The notes: generated by a model from the sequence alone, not told the origin. Shown: positions 1-48,289, numbered from the stretch's first letter. The stretch: 64,000 nucleotides of DNA from Cherax quadricarinatus (GCF_038502225.1 NC_091369.1:13345502-13409501); one strand, 5' to 3'. Translations and numbers: made by a program.

Positions 1-1895
1 AATTACGGGGTTAATGATAATTACGGGGTTAATGATAATTACGGGGTTAATGATAGTTACGGGGTTAATGATAATTACGGGGTTAATGATAATTACGGAG
101 TTAATGATAATTACGGGGTTAATGATAATTACGGGGGTTAATGGGGTTAATGATAATTACGGGGTTAATGATAATTACGGGGTTAATGATAATTACGGGG
201 TTAATGATAATTACGGTGTTAATGATAATTACGGGGTTAATGATAATTACGGGGTTAATGATAATTACGGGGTTAATGATAATTACGGGGTTGATAATTA
301 CGGGGTTAATGATAATTACGGGGTTAATGATAATTACGGGGTTAATGATAATTACGGGGTTAATGATAATTACGGGGTTAATGATAATTACGGGGTTAAT
401 GATAATTACGGGGTTAATGATAATTACGGGGTTAATGATAATTACGGGGTTAATGATAATTACGGGGTTAATGATAATTACGGGGTTAATGATAATTACG
501 GGGTTAATGATAATTACGGGGTTAATGATAATTACGGGGTTAATGATAATTACGGGGTTAATGATAATTACGGGGTTAATGATAATTACGGGGTTAATGA
601 TAATTACGGGGTTAATGATAATTACGGGGTTAATGATAATTACGGGATAAATGATAATTACGGGGTTAATGATAATTACGGGGTTAATGATAATTACGGG
701 GTTAATGATAATTACGGGGTTAATGATAATTACGGGGTTAATTAATGATAATTACGGGGTTAATGATAATTACGGGGTTAATGATAATTACGGGGTTAAT
801 GATAGTTACGGGGTTAATGATAATTACGGGGTTAATGATAATTACGGGGTTAATGATAATTACGGGGTTAATGATAATTACGGGGGATAATTACGGGGTT
901 AATGATAATTACGGGGTTAATGATAATTACGGGGTTAATGATAATTACGGGGTTAATGATAGTTACGGGGTTAATGATAATTACGGGGTTAATGATAATT
1001 ACGGAGTTAATGATAATTACGGGTTAATGATAATTACGGGGTTAATGATAATTACGGGGTTAATGATAATTACGGGGTTAATGATAATTACGGGGTTAAT
1101 GATAATTACGGGGTTAATGATAATTACGGGGTTAATGATAATTACGGGGTTAATGATAATTACGGGGTTAATGATAATTACGTGGTTAATCATAATTACG
1201 GGGTTGATAATTACGGGGTTAAAGATAATTACGGGGTTAATGATAATTACGGGATTAATGATAATTACGGGGGGTTAATGATAATTACGGGGTTAATGAT
1301 AATTACGGGGTTAATGATAATTATGATAATTACGGGGTTAATGATAATTACGGGGTTAATGATAATTACGGGGTTAATGATAATTACGGGGTTAATGATA
1401 ATTACGGGGTTGATAATTACGGGGTTAAAGATAATTACGGGGTTAATGATAATTACGGGGTTAATGATAATTACGGGGTTAATGATAATTACGGGGTTAA
1501 TGATAATTACGGGGTTGATAATTACGGGGTTAATGATAATTACGGGGTTAATGATAATTACGGGGTTAATGATAATTACGGGGTTAATGATAATTACGGG
1601 GTTGATAATTACGGGGTTAATGATAATTACGGGGTTAATGATAATTACGGGGTTAATGATAATTACGGGGTTAATGATAATTACGGGGTTAATGATAATT
1701 ACGGGGTTAATGATAATTACGGGGTTAATGATAATTACGGGGTTAATGATAATTACGGGGTTAATGATAATTACGGGGTTAATGATAATTACGGGGTTAA
1801 TGATAATTACGGGGTTAATGATAATTACGGGGTTAATGATAATTACGGGGTTGATAATTACGGGGCTAATGATAATTACGGGGTTAATGATAATT
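1..1895. repeat. 18-bp minisatellite, about 100 copies
   Basis: The tandem unit is GGGGTTAATGATAATTAC (18 bases), with scattered units shortened to 15 bases (TAAT lost to T) and single-base variants. The array runs off the left edge. Because 18 is a multiple of three and most frames lack stops, long repetitive open frames (GVNDNY, LMIITG, and IIINPV on the other strand) appear. They have no start context, splice structure or non-repeat sequence and are not genes. Confidence 0.97.
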
Positions 1896-2086
1896 GCATG
1901 TGATGGTGCAGGCTCCTGCCTCCCACGCTCCATGAAATTAAATAATCAATTTTAACCCAGTACATGTGAAGTTAGTTACCACTTTGTATACATTCATTAA
2001 TGTTTCTTATAAGCCTAAAATACTTTGTAAAATCAACGAATTATATACATATATTTTTAATAAATAAACTCCCATCTCGTTGTAAT
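1896..2086. other. AT-rich spacer, nothing recognised
   Basis: Unique AT-rich sequence between two minisatellites. I see no open frame, splice pair or known repeat in it. Confidence 0.5.
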
Positions 2087-2456
2087 TAAAAAAATAGGAA
2101 AATGAAGAATATAGAATATGAAGAATATAGGAAAATGAAGAATATAGGAAAATGAGGAATATAGAATATGAAGAATATAGGAAAATGAGGAATATAGGAA
2201 AATGAGGAATATAGGAAAATGAGGAATATAGGAAAATGAGGAATATAGGAAAATGAGGAATATAGGAAAATGAGGAATATAGAATATGAAGAATATAGGA
2301 AAATGAGGAATATAGGAAAATGAGGAATATAGGAAAATGAGGAATATAGGAAAATGAGGAATATAGGAAAATGAGGAATATAGGAAAATGAAGAATATAG
2401 GAAAATGAGGAATATAGGAAAATGAAGAATATAGGAATATGAAGAATATAGGAAAA
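2087..2456. repeat. 17-bp minisatellite
   Basis: The tandem unit is GAGGAATATAGGAAAAT (17 bases), with GAAGAATATAG variants and some units truncated to 11 bases. About 22 copies. The minus-strand open frame through it repeats every 17 residues, as expected for a 17-base unit, and is not a gene. Confidence 0.95.
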
Positions 2457-2589
2457 TCACCAGTAGGTATTTATGCCTAGAAAATAATTGATTTAGAAAA
2501 CACGCTGGCGCTGTAAAGCCTCACGGGATGACAATACTGTGTACCTTTGATATTCCTTTGATGAGTTTCAAGAGTCTTTATACTTCCGG

Positions 2590-5190
2590 ATCTCGGTCAT
2601 CGGCCAGGCTCGTCTGGTGCTAACCTGGTCAGTGAGGCTGTTGCTACTGGAGGCCCTCTGCCCCACACACAGCCTGGTTGATCTGCCACCAGTTTTCTCT
2701 TGAAGACCTCTGTACTTGTCCCAGCAGTGTTTCTGATATTTTCTGGTAAGTTGTTGAATAATCTGAGGCCACGAATGTTAATACAAGTTCCCTTATTGTG
2801 CCCACCGGATCTGTGCTTGTCACTGGGTGTATTTTGCACTTCCTCCCATATCTCACTCCAGTATGTTGTTATGGCAGTGTGCAGATTTGGGACCAGGCCC
2901 TCAACTACTTTCCAGGTATATATATTATCATGTATCTCAGTGTGCAGATTTGGGACCAGGCCCTCGACTACTTTCCAGGTATAAATATTATCACGTATCT
3001 CTCTCTCCTTCGCTCGAGTACGTATTCAAGACTTTAAGGCCTTCCCAGTAATTTCAATACTTTACTGGCTCTGTACGGACCGTAAACGATCTCTGTATTT
3101 GTTCAAACTCTGATATTTCTCCTGCCTTGAACGGGGCTGTCAACACTATGCAATATTCCAAGTGAGGGAGCACTAGCGATTTGAAGAGTGTCGCCATTGG
3201 CATTATTTTCCTTGTTTTGAAGATTCTCAATACCCACCCCATCATTCTCCTGGCTGTCGTGACCTTTGTCTTATTATGTTCTTTGAACGAAAGGTCAGCA
3301 GACATAGTTATTCCCAAGTCTTTCAAGTGTTCCTTTCGTTCTATTTGGTGATCGTCTTGTGTTTTGCATACAGTGTTCCTTCTAAGTTCTTCATTCTTTC
3401 CATACCTAAGCAGTTGGAACTTTTCACCAATGAACGTCATGTTCTCCACTACCCATTGGAAACACTGCTTATATTTTCCTGTATTTTTTCAGTGTCCTCT
3501 ACCGTAGTTACTTTCATGCTTATTTCGGTGTCATTTGCAAATGATGATACAAAACTGTGATGGTGTTTTTATCTATGTTTGCCATGAGGATGAGAAGCAG
3601 CAGAGGTGCCAGGACAGTGCCTTGGGGAACTGAACTTGATACCTCGCTGATGCCAAATTTTGCTCTGTTTAATACTACTTTTTGTGTTCTGTGTGTTAGG
3701 AACCCAAAAATCCATCTGCTTGCCTTCCCCGAAGTGCCTATAGCCCTCATTTTGTGTACTAACACTCCATGATCTCATTTGTCAGACGCCTTTGCAAAAT
3801 CTGTGTATATCACATCTGCATTCTGGGTGCCTACCAACGTCTCCGTAATTCTGTCATAGTGGTTCAGCAACTGTAACAAGCATGATCTTCCTGCTCTAAA
3901 ATCATACTGGTTTGGGTTATGCCGATTGTGTTGTTCCACGAAATTTGTAACCTGCCGTCTCATCACTCTTTCGAAGATTTTTGTGATGTGGGAAGTTAGG
4001 GCTACTGGTCTGTAATTTTTAGCTAGTGCTCTACTACCTCCCTTATGCAATGGAGCTATGTCTGCACTCTTTAAGGTCTCCGGTATTTCACCTATTATTA
4101 TTATTATAATCAAAAAGAAGCGCTAAGCCAGGTATTTCACCTAGATCTAAGCCTTTCCCCAGAGAATACTGAGGGCTTGTGCTAGTGGCACTTTTCACTT
4201 TTTGTAAACATTGTATTCCATGAATCTGGTTCAGGTGCTGAGTGGCCATGTTATCCATTTCTTTTTTGAAATCTGTGGGACAAGTACTAATGTTAGTTAC
4301 GCAGTCTGCGCGGCCTTCTGCTGGAGTGAAAAATGTTTCTACACTTTCTACCTTGCTGTCATTTAGTGGGTTGCTGAACACCAACTCATACTTTTCTTTT
4401 AGAATTTCACTCATTTCTTGTTCATTGTCAGTATACGAATCTCCTCTCATTAATGGTCCACTTCTACAGATAGTTCTTAGTTTGGATTTTGCAATATTCT
4501 GTATGGTCTTTACGTTCTATTTGTACTTTTTCTGTTTGGTATGACATCCTAAGTTTTCTCTGTAATTCAGTGATATTCTCTTCGTTGCGACGTGTTTATG
4601 TTTTTTAAGTAATTTAGTAACCCGTTTTTTTTCTTTTATACCATCTCGTACACACTCTCTATATTAGATCTCCTGGGTTTCCTCAGTGGTACGTATTTAA
4701 TACAGGCCTTGTATGCTTCTATATTCGGTTCTCCAGACACTGGTGAGGATTTAGGGTGCTCATGTCTGATTCCTGTGATATGTCTGATAGATCTTAGTTT
4801 ATTTTTTCCCAGTCAGTTCTTTGATTGTTGAAATTAAACTTACTGAAGATCCCGTCTCTTACATTAGTGATGCACTTCCCTCGTTTGTACTTCTATGATG
4901 TTGTGGTCAGAGTATATTATTTTTGTAACTGTTATGCCTCTGATTAATTCCTCATTGTTTGTGAATACTAAATCAAGGGTCTTTTCATTTCTAGTAGGAT
5001 CGTTATCTGTTGATTCAGTGAGTGCTTTTCATAAAGCTCATTAGTTCCCTGGTATACATTTGTTTGCCAGGGAGCTCAACAAATGTATACCAAGGAGTTT
5101 CTGGTATAACGTTGTGTTGAACCATCTTCCATTTTTACATGTGGGAAATTAAAATCTCCAAGGCAATTGATTTTTTTTCCTAGAAATTTG
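2590..5190 (-). mobile_element. Degenerate non-LTR retrotransposon (LINE) with endonuclease and reverse transcriptase remnants
   Basis: Read on the minus strand, pieces follow LINE ORF2 order. An endonuclease piece near 5100-5170 contains LGDFNFPHVKMEDGS. A pre-RT segment lies at 4088-4450. RT fingers (NYRPVALTSHITKIFERV) and motif A (YTDFAKASDK) lie at 3775-4113. Motif B (SSVPQGTVLAPLL) lies at 3520-3765. The catalytic box reads FANDTE at 3530-3541 instead of FADDT. Thumb and C-terminal parts lie at 3054-3449 and 2597-2839. Successive pieces lie in different frames and the second catalytic-box residue is Asn, so the copy is dead. An (ATT)n and AAGCGCTAAGCC insertion interrupts it at 4096-4130. 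The overall style is CR1/Jockey-like; the clade is not certain. Confidence 0.9.
2875..3000. repeat. 63-bp tandem duplication inside the LINE 3' region
   Basis: Two adjacent copies of a 63-base segment beginning CAGTGTGCAGATTTGGGACC differ at a few bases. The duplication lies in the region coding the RT C-terminal part and adds to the decay of the element. Confidence 0.85.
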
Positions 5191-6110
5191 AAGTATTATT
5201 GATGGTGATTACTTACATGTCGTTTTGAAAATCACTTGTTAAATTAACTTAAAGGTAGTAGGTTACAAGGTTAGTTGGCTAATGAGGGTTGAAAGGTCAT
5301 CGACAACACGAGGCTCATTAAGGTTGCAAGGTAACCTTTTCAGCACCAGAACACCAAGCAAACACACTTTATTTCTTTCTGCAAATCCAGGATGTAGGTC
5401 AGTAAGCCTATAATAATTATTGAAATCCCAATTTGTTATATAAATTCTTTAGATTAAAGCTTGATCAAGTTTTAATCCTGACAACGACAAGAAATTTAAC
5501 ATCACCAAAACACATTATTAATTGTTATATAATCCATGTTACTAATACATTTTCTGTTAGTTTAACATTATAAATACTCAAATATTGAAAGACACAGCGT
5601 CACACTAAACACTGCAGTAGTAACCTCTTTAATTAACAAACAGCACACGTTGTTAACTGTTACCTTTAAAAGATAACAGAAAACAACAGGAGTCAAGAAG
5701 AATTTTCCTACAGCCGCCGGAGGAAAAAAAAAAAATTTACGTTTTTTCTTTCGGGTGACACCAGTCGACTCAGGGCCAGACGAGACACCTCTGTACCGCA
5801 TACAAAGTGAAATCTTGTATTCTATTTCTGTATTTTACGCATAAGACGCCGAAGTCCTTCCAACTTCTTAGTGGAATAGCTTTGAAGAGGAGATTAATTC
5901 TATCGCCACTAATTGAATTTGTTACGGAAGAGATGGGGTCGAGATGGATCACACTGCTCTTGGGGAATGGGACGTAATCAGGTTTAATTTATGAAAAGGA
6001 AGGATTAGGTTAGGTTCCTTGGATCGAAACCCCTTAATGGGGCTAGTAAAAGCGAGTGACAATTGTCTTTTCAGGTCCCACTTGGTAGAAAGATGTATCC
6101 ATTTTTTTTA
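5191..6110. other. Intergenic sequence, no gene seen
   Basis: AT-rich sequence with short open frames only. The minus-strand frame at 5568-5801 crosses a poly-A/T run and lacks conserved residues. I see no splice-linked coding structure. Confidence 0.45.
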
Positions 6111-6115
6111 ATATA

Positions 6116-6262
6116 TAAATAACCCGCATATAGGAGAGAGAAGCTTATAATGACGTTTCGGTCCGACTTATACCATTTACAAAATCTTTGTAAATGGTCC
6201 AAGTCGGACCGAAACGTCGTCGTAAGCTCCTCTCGCCTACGTTCGGGTTGTTTGTGTATTGT
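6116..6262. repeat. Fold-back repeat, family B (GTTTCGGTCCGACTT core)
   Basis: An imperfect inverted repeat. One arm reads AACCCGCATATAGGAGAGAG and then the core ACGTTTCGGTCCGACTTATA. The opposite arm has the reverse complement (GTCGGACCGAAACGTCGTCG). Copies occur at about 27488-27636, 30480-30577, 37951-38023 and 41706-41842. It resembles a non-autonomous fold-back element. Confidence 0.85.
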
Positions 6263-7007
6263 TCCAGTCACGGTATTGTGTCCTTGTGTTCTTCTACATA
6301 AAATAAATTGGCCTTCATTTTTATTTATCCGTAACAATAAGGGAGTGAAGTAATTCTCAGTGAATATTCCCCAGTGAATATCCCAGAATATACTTTGTGA
6401 AAACATATATTCTCTTGTTTCTACAATTAACACTTTTTTTTTAACTTAGCAGATTGTATATATTAGCAGTGTTTTGTTGCCCTATTCAATACGACAGTTA
6501 CACAGTAGGAACAAAAACTATATTTCTCTGCCATATTCCATCCTACAGGATGGGGATCATACGAAGTGTTGAAATCTGTCAGCCTAAGCTAAGAGACACT
6601 GACAGCATTAGAACTTAAGTCTTTCAACCAAGTATTTGTTTATATCATCAATGTCTGTCTTTATGTATCAAATTTCTTTTGACTTGTTCTGCTGGATGTC
6701 TTAAATACAGCTGGCTGTGTCCGGAGCATCTCCGTGTTCCCACCTCCATTTATAGTCTCAAAAATCTACTTCATCTGAATTGTCCCAGGTTTACAGTGGC
6801 TATACCTTATCAGGAAGTCATAGGCTATATCCTCACCATGTATTGCGGGGGTTACAGGTTATGGTGGTACCCACAAGATCTGCATGATGACGCGTACAGT
6901 TTTGTCGGTGTCAGTCCTGTGTCTGAAGGAGCCACTAGGTCATAACAGTACGTATGTGTCTTCCACACACATCGTAGGAGCTGACACGCACACACACATA
7001 CACACAT
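6263..7007. other. Probable 3' flank or UTR of the minus-strand SVWC gene
   Basis: This stretch lies just downstream, on the minus strand, of the stop codon at 7008-7010 and includes a short CA-rich tract near 6989-7006. A possible AATAAA signal on the minus strand is the TTTATT at 6320-6325. No other coding signal is seen. The extent of the UTR cannot be fixed from sequence alone. Confidence 0.35.
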
Positions 7008-41563
<34,556 letters not shown>

Positions 41564-41705
41564 CTAGGGGGGGAAAATATATACTCTACAACTCTAAGCT
41601 ATGGTAGTTCTGAAAGACGTACTGCCGACTAATGAAGCGATATGAACTACGTAATGCCGACTTGTGAAGAGTAAAAAATAAAGACACAATACTGTGCCTG
41701 TAACA

Positions 41706-41842
41706 ATACACAAATTACCCGCACATAGAGAAAACTTACGACAGCTTTTCGGTCAGACTTGGACCATTAACTAATTATACACTATGACTAGTTAATGGAA
41801 ACGTTGTCAGAGGTTCCTCCTGTGCGGGTTATTTGTGTAGTG
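41706..41842. repeat. Fold-back repeat, family B copy
   Basis: ACACAAATTACCCGCACATA on the left arm and GTGCGGGTTATTTGTGTAGT on the right arm. Confidence 0.85.
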
Positions 41843-42334
41843 AAGAATAAACGCAAGTTGCATAACCAGGTTTTTATTGGGTGTGTTACAGGGAAAAAGA
41901 GACAGAGTTCTGACAGACAGACACGAGACCCCAGTATAAAATTTGTTCTGCAACGTGTCACTTCGTCAATATGAGTTATGGTGCATGTCAGTAGTGAACA
42001 CCGACAGGTGGAGTTGTGTTCATCCCTGGCACGTACCCGGGCAAGCAGGGCCGTGCCACTCAAAGCAGTTTTTCTTACCAGTCTTAAAGGAAAAAAATAT
42101 GGACTTGAATTAAAATATTTTGACACATTACATCAAATCACTTGCAACACATTTGCACCCTCTCAATGGAGGTGCTTTGATGACTGTGAGGGGGCTCTTG
42201 ATCCAAGGAACTGAATCTATCCTTCCTTTCTCCCTAGAGCCTAGATTGATCCAGATCGCCTCTCGTTCCCCAACTCAATAATGACGAGTTACTTATTAAT
42301 AATAAAATATTTAAAGTTTCAAACATTTGTATTG

Positions 42335-42435
42335 TGCATGTTATTGTATTGTGTACAATACTGTATTGTGTACAATACTGTATTGTGTACAATACTGTAT
42401 TGTGTACAATACTGTATTGTGTACACTAATGTACT
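42335..42435. repeat. 16-bp tandem repeat (TACTGTATTGTGTACA)
   Basis: About five copies of the unit, with diverged edges. Confidence 0.92.
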
Positions 42436-42654
42436 GTGTATATTCCCTCTAAGAATGAATTGTAGTGTGTAAAATGACCGAAATAATTTGTTTGTGATAT
42501 AACTTTGCCCTGTGTGCCCTGATAAAGACCCATGTGACCTCTGTAATATTTTTTTCCATTACTGGCCCCAGAATGAACCGCAGGTGTACAGTAAACTAGC
42601 CGCTCAGGCCACACAACTGTCTGGAAGTGGGAAAAAAGGTTCTATTATTTGCCC

Positions 42655-43935
42655 GAGTGGAGGTGAGAAATATGAAAAGGATCATATTAATAATGGTACA
42701 ATGGAGGTGAGAAATATGAAAAGGATCATATTAATAATGGTACAATGAAGGTGAGAAATATGAAAAGGATCATATTAATAATGGTACAATGAAGGTGAGA
42801 AATATGAAAAGAATCATATTAATAATGGTACAATGGAGGTGAGAAATATGAAAAGGATCATATTAATAATGGTACAATGGAGGTGAGAAATATGAAAAGG
42901 ATCATATTAATAATGATACAATGAAGGTGAGAAATATGAAAAGGATCATATTAATAATGGTACAATGAAGGTGAGAAATATGAAAAGGATCATATTAATA
43001 ACGATACAATGGAGGTGAGAAATATGAAAAGGATCATATTAATAATGATACAATGGAGGTGAGAAATATGAAAAGGATCATATTAATAATGGTACAATGA
43101 AGGTGAGAAATATGAAAAGGATCATATTAATAATGGTACAGTGGAGGTGAGAAATATGAAAAGGATCATACTAATAATGGTACAATGGAGGTGAGAAATA
43201 TGAAAAGGATCATATTAATAATGGTACAATGGAGGTGAGAAATATGAAAAGGATCATGTTAATAATGGTACAATGGAGGTGAGAAATATGAAAAGGATCA
43301 TACTAATAATGGTACAATGGAGGTGAGAAATATGAAAAGGATCATATTAATAATGGTACAATGGAGGTGAGAAATATGAAAAGGATCATACTAATAATGG
43401 TACAATGGAGGTGAGAAATATGAAAAGGATCATACTAATAATGGTACAATGGAGGTGAGAAATATGAAAAGGATCATGTTAATAATGGTACAATGGAGGT
43501 GAGAAATATGAAAAGGATCATACTAATAATGGTACAATGGAGGTGAGAAATATGAAAAGGATCATACTAATAATGGTACAATGGAGGTGAGAAATATGAA
43601 AAGGATCATGTTAATAATGGTACAATGGAGGTGAGAAATATGAAAAGGATCATACTAATAATGGTACAATGGAGGTGAGAAATATGAAAAGGATCATATT
43701 AATAATGGTACAATGGAGGTGAGAAATATGAAAAGGATCATACTAATAATGGCACAATGGAGGTGAGAAATATGAAAAGGATCATACTAATAATGGTACA
43801 ATGGAGGTGAGAAATATGAAAAGGATCATATTAATAATGGTACAATGGAGGTGAGAAATATGAAAAGGATCATACTAATAATGGCACAATGGAGGTGAGA
43901 AATATGAAAAGGATCATACTAATAATGGCACAATA
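42655..43935. repeat. 44-bp minisatellite
   Basis: About 29 copies of a 44-base unit GGAGGTGAGAAATATGAAAA plus GGATCATATTAATAATGGTACAAT. Variants ATACT, ATGTT, GATAC and GAAGG occur in recurring order, so multi-unit blocks have been duplicated. Confidence 0.96.
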
Positions 43936-44284
43936 CCGTTTCCTGAATAAAGATTTCCATATGCTGCATAAGTGTCTCAATCTTCAACAATACCGATAAG
44001 TTGAAGAAAGAGACGCTTGAGCGTATAACAAGAACATACCACTAGAGACAGTAGATGTACCGAGTGTTTCACTCGTAGGAGGCCCCGAGTTATCATTTAC
44101 TACAGGTATAATATACAAACAAGACGGTTGCAACTACGGGAGTACCAACTCAGGGCCTCCTACGAGTGTAACATCCTATAGTTATCACTTGATCAGTCAC
44201 GGTTGGTGGGACTGACTACCTAGTATCAAGGCTGAGGGACTGAAACCAAGGATTCTGTTGACCTTATTGCTGGTAGCAAGATTT

Positions 44285-44935
44285 TTATTTTTTTTATTAT
44301 CACACTGGCCGATTCCCACCAAGGCAGGGTGGGCCGAAAAAGAAAAACCCTCACCATCATTCACTCCATCACTGTCTTGCCAGAAGGGTGCTTTACACTA
44401 CAGTTTTTAAACTGCAACATTAACACCCCTCCTTCAGAGTGCAGGCACTGCTTAAAATATCTCAGATTATTGTTTATAACTATTCCAAAGTTTTTCTGCT
44501 CCTTAGTCCCTATGAGTTGGTTTCCATTGAAGTTATATTCATTTGCGTTTATCTTGAGAGTTCATTACCTATCCTTCGTCCACACTGAAGTTCATCCCCC
44601 ACTCTCATGATAACAGATCACTGTCCAGCTTCTCTGATCATGGATGCAACACATCTCCCTAATTTCGTGTCATCTGCAAATATTGCAACATTGAGCCCCC
44701 ATCACCCCCCCCCCACACACACACACTACGTTTCTTCTTTCAGATATTTTGTCAGTGAGAAAATCACTGATTCAGTTCGGGAGATTGTCACTTACACAGT
44801 GAACCTTCAGTTGTATTAGGTAGTCTCTTATGTTGTACTTTGTCAAATGTCTTCCTGTTTTTGGGCCATGCTACAGCTGTGCTATGTAGCTGTCCCATTT
44901 TTTAGATGCAGCTACAATAAAAGACTAGTAAATTT
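44285..44935 (-). mobile_element. LINE reverse-transcriptase fragment
   Basis: The minus strand reads KTFDKVQHKRLP (motif A region, about 44830-44865), then VAIFADDTKLGRCVAS with the catalytic FADD at 44669-44680. The 3' tail beyond is GGCCGATTCCCACCAAGGCA in reverse. The pieces are truncated and out of frame with each other. Confidence 0.8.
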
Positions 44936-45439
44936 GTTAGGAAGGATATTTTATTGCAAACAGCATGTTGATCTTTAGTTAAGAGTTGGCGTTTTCAAGG
45001 AAGGCGATGATATCCGTAACAGAAGTTTCCATTAATTTTATTCATTATACAGCTTGTGAAGACGTGTGATTCGCGCCTTGGTAACTTTCTATTCTCACAG
45101 ATGGTTCGAGCTTCGTTGCATGAGCTCATGAAATCGTAGTAACACAATTGCAAACAAACCATCCGTTCCGTGGTTTGTTATGTATACTACCGGTCAGGGG
45201 AAACTCGTTAATACTGTCGTTACTGAGTCACTGAAGGGAGCTTTTAGGTCCAGTGCATCGATTGTGTTGCCGCCAACAATAATCCGGGGAACATACGAGC
45301 TAGCAGATGTGGAGTGAAATGCATGTTTGTGAAGCTGTTGCAGTCTGAGTGGTACGATAGAATAGTTACCAAGTAACAACGGGACACGAGGATAATCGCC
45401 ACATTTTCAAGATGTTGAAATACCTCCTGGTGACCTATG

Positions 45440-46625
45440 TTATCTTGACAACATTTGGGATGTAGGTGCAGGTGTGCCATATAACAGCAGCAGCAGCGTA
45501 CCTGCACGAAATGTTACAGCAACTATCGTATAGCTGGAGAATGTTCCAGTCAGGAAGGGCAACCGAGTATCCAAAACCGTCTGCATCATTGGAAGAAATC
45601 TGATCTTCGAAGTTGTGGGGCATGGATCAAACCAAAAAAGGATCGTGCTGAGAGGATGTGGTAGTAACAATGTGAGAGGCGGTGGTGAACGGAGGTGAGA
45701 GGCGGTGGCGAACGGAGGTACTCCGGTAAAACAGGTAGCGGAGGCAGACCTCACGGTAGCAGTGGGAGTGGAGCATCGTAGATCTGCATCGAATGTTGAT
45801 GTGTCGGAAATTGTATCCCTCTCTGGAGAGAAGGGATTCCGCTGTGATTGGTGATACGCCTGATGCTGAGGTGGCCTCACAGGACGCCTCGGTCCCGTCT
45901 GTGCGGAGAGGTCTGTGATTCAGATCAGTGAAGTGATGGGGGCCTCACAAGATGCCTCGTTGAAATGGGAGAGGTTGAACTCGTCTTTCTTAGGAAGTGA
46001 GCAGCGCGTGATGTTTTAACGATGGCGCAAAGGCAACTTGAAAAGAAGGCCCTGACAGAGATTCTGGGGTGTGAAAATCAATACGATCATAGTAAAGGAG
46101 CCCAAGCTTTCTGGGGTCACACCTCGCAGAAGTGTTGTAGATGAAGGAGCTGTGAATGAAAATGACAGTAGTTGAAGAGGCATCCTGCATTTGCTAATCT
46201 TTAGTTTACTGACCCTAAACGCTAATGGAACTTTTATATTAACAATGCAAGCATAGTTAGCAGGTTTGCTACACAGATATGGGGTGGAAGTGGGGGCTGA
46301 CAGGATCATAACCTGAAGAATGTGAGGGATTTAGAGAACCCAGGATATGTGGCTTATGTGCTGTTTTACTGAAGGTGCTGCACTTATTGTAATGATGCTC
46401 ATTTATTTAATATCAGTGTGACAACGGAGGCGATGAACGCATCCGCGTGGATGAATCGTGGCAGGGTAGTGCTGTGTCACTCATGTATGTGTACTCACCA
46501 GCAAAAGGCGATATTAGGATAAATAATAGTGTCAGAGAGCATATGGTGTAGTTTATTAGGGCAATAATTCTCTAAGTCTTTGTGAGTGGAGATTAGAATA
46601 GTGCGACGAGTAAGGATGTTACTCT
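45440..46625 (+). mobile_element. Degenerate LINE 5' portion (ORF1 end and endonuclease start)
   Basis: Plus-strand frames broken by stops read LLTLNANGTFI (a typical endonuclease start), LCAVLLKVLHLL, then SLMYVYSPAKGDIRINNSV at about 46475-46530. This matches the beginning of an ORF2 endonuclease. The minus-strand frame at 45440-45880 is a shadow. The clade is uncertain. Confidence 0.55.
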
Positions 46626-47345
46626 GAAATGTACGGAGCTTTATTCCTAAGCAGGGCTTCCACCTGTCTTATGTCCGTCGAGGCGTTGGCGCCTGGCAAC
46701 AGACGTGATGTAGGCGTCCCGTTAGCTACACCAATGACCTGAGACACAGGCTTATCACCTACTACAGCAAGAACTTCTTTCTCGAGTGATGGAAGCGTTT
46801 CCGGTAATGCTTTGTCCAACACGTCATCCAACACATGAGCATTCTAAGCAGACTGAACACTGTTCACTGCCACAGGAAACTCTGCCTCCGTCCCTCTTTC
46901 TCAAGGAAGCACATCCTCACCATCCTCACCTCAGTCCTCTTTGATGTGCTCTGTGACTCACTGCTTCGATGTTTCAACTTCCTCCTCACTTAAACGAGGT
47001 AGACGGGCTAATTACAAAAATCATACGATAATAACTGTCACATGTCTAAGAGTTACGCTGCTAGCCCACATAGAACACCTTCGCCTGCGTCCCAAATGCT
47101 GGAGTATTTCAACATCTTGTGGAGAACGCCACATCCAGGTTTACCTTGTACCCTGTTGCGCTACCTGTGTACCACCAAAGTAGGATAACGCCACCCAAAC
47201 GTTTGTTTCATATGATTTATAAGGCACACTGTGTGCCTTATGAAGGGAGCGTTGAGAAATATCCATCGGTAGTGCACTGACATTCTCGCTGACGACGATC
47301 ACGGTGTCTTGAAACTTGAGGATCCTGATGCCGTACGATAACAAC
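46619..47345 (-). mobile_element. Possible degraded retroelement ORF1
   Basis: Minus-strand pieces read VIVVSENVSALPMDISQRSL (47250-47330) and VLDDVLDKALPETLPSLEKE (46760-46830), separated by stops. The style resembles a gag-like ORF1, but no intact zinc knuckle is seen. Low certainty. Confidence 0.35.
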
Positions 47346-47639
47346 TACAAAACAAAAATCTTATTCCATTTATGCCTATACCATCTGGGTATCCTTATTT
47401 GTAGACATTTCGCCATCCAGAAGCTATATCAATACAATACAAAGACATAATGTGAAGTCTGTGGAACTATATACAAAAGATGAGGTAATCAGTCCCTCAA
47501 CCTTGGAGATGGTGAAGATCACCGTGACTACGGTGCTCTTCACCATCCACGGCCGGAGAGAATATTAACGGTAGTGAGGTTAGCTGCAGGACGTCGGAAG
47601 TGGAGAAGAGTTTAGCTTGCGGCTGTCACTTGACAGTCT

Positions 47640-47965
47640 CGGTGAAGCTTGTTCTAGGAAGGGTATAGGAAAGCACCAGTTTGGTAATAGTTGTGGATGA
47701 GTGGAACAAACTCCCGAGTACCGTCATACAACTAAAATGTTGTGTAGTTTTAAAAATAGGTTGGATAAATGCATGAGTAGGTGTGGGTGGGTGTGAGTTG
47801 AACCTGACTAGCTTGTGCTATTAGGTCGAATGCCGAATGTGACCTGACCTGACCTGACCTGATTAGGTCAAGGCATTGGCTTAAGGCGGCGGGAGAATTG
47901 GACCTGTCTCGCATGGGCCAGTAGGCCTGCTGCAGTGTTCCTTTCTTATATTCTTATGTTATGGA
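47640..47965 (+). mobile_element. LINE 3' end
   Basis: The plus strand reads WNKLPSTVIQLKCCVVLK, the usual C-terminal end of CR1-like RTs. (GACCT)n at 47848-47870 and the tail CCTGCTGCAGTGTTCCTTTC with TTATATTCTTATG follow. Confidence 0.8.
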
Positions 47966-48289
47966 CTAACGTTATCGAAATGTTATAAGTGGCAGCTTTC
48001 TCAACGATGATGGATGTAGCGGCGATGAGTGACGCTGCAAGGCAAGACGCTGCCGTCTCAGACCTGCTGAAACAAAAATGCAAATGAGTCCTTTATTTGT
48101 GCGACGTTTCAAGCAAATCTGGGCTTTTTCACTTGTTAGCATGACTCACGAAATCGTTACATCACGACTGTAAACAAACCACGAACGGGTGCTGTTTGAA
48201 CCCACGACGAGTGAGTCGTAAAACTCCAGGCCAGTGCGTAAGTCACCGGGCCAGCTGGCTACAGTAAGATTCATCCAACTAGGTATAGA

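Noticed and set aside
14..1955. Long open frames of GVNDNY, LMIITG and IIINPV repeats
   Set aside because: Products of an 18-base minisatellite open in several frames on both strands; no start context, splice sites or non-repeat coding sequence.
41788..42126. Minus-strand frame of 112 residues as the missing first exon
   Set aside because: It overlaps a family B fold-back, has no signal peptide and no phase-0 donor that I could find.
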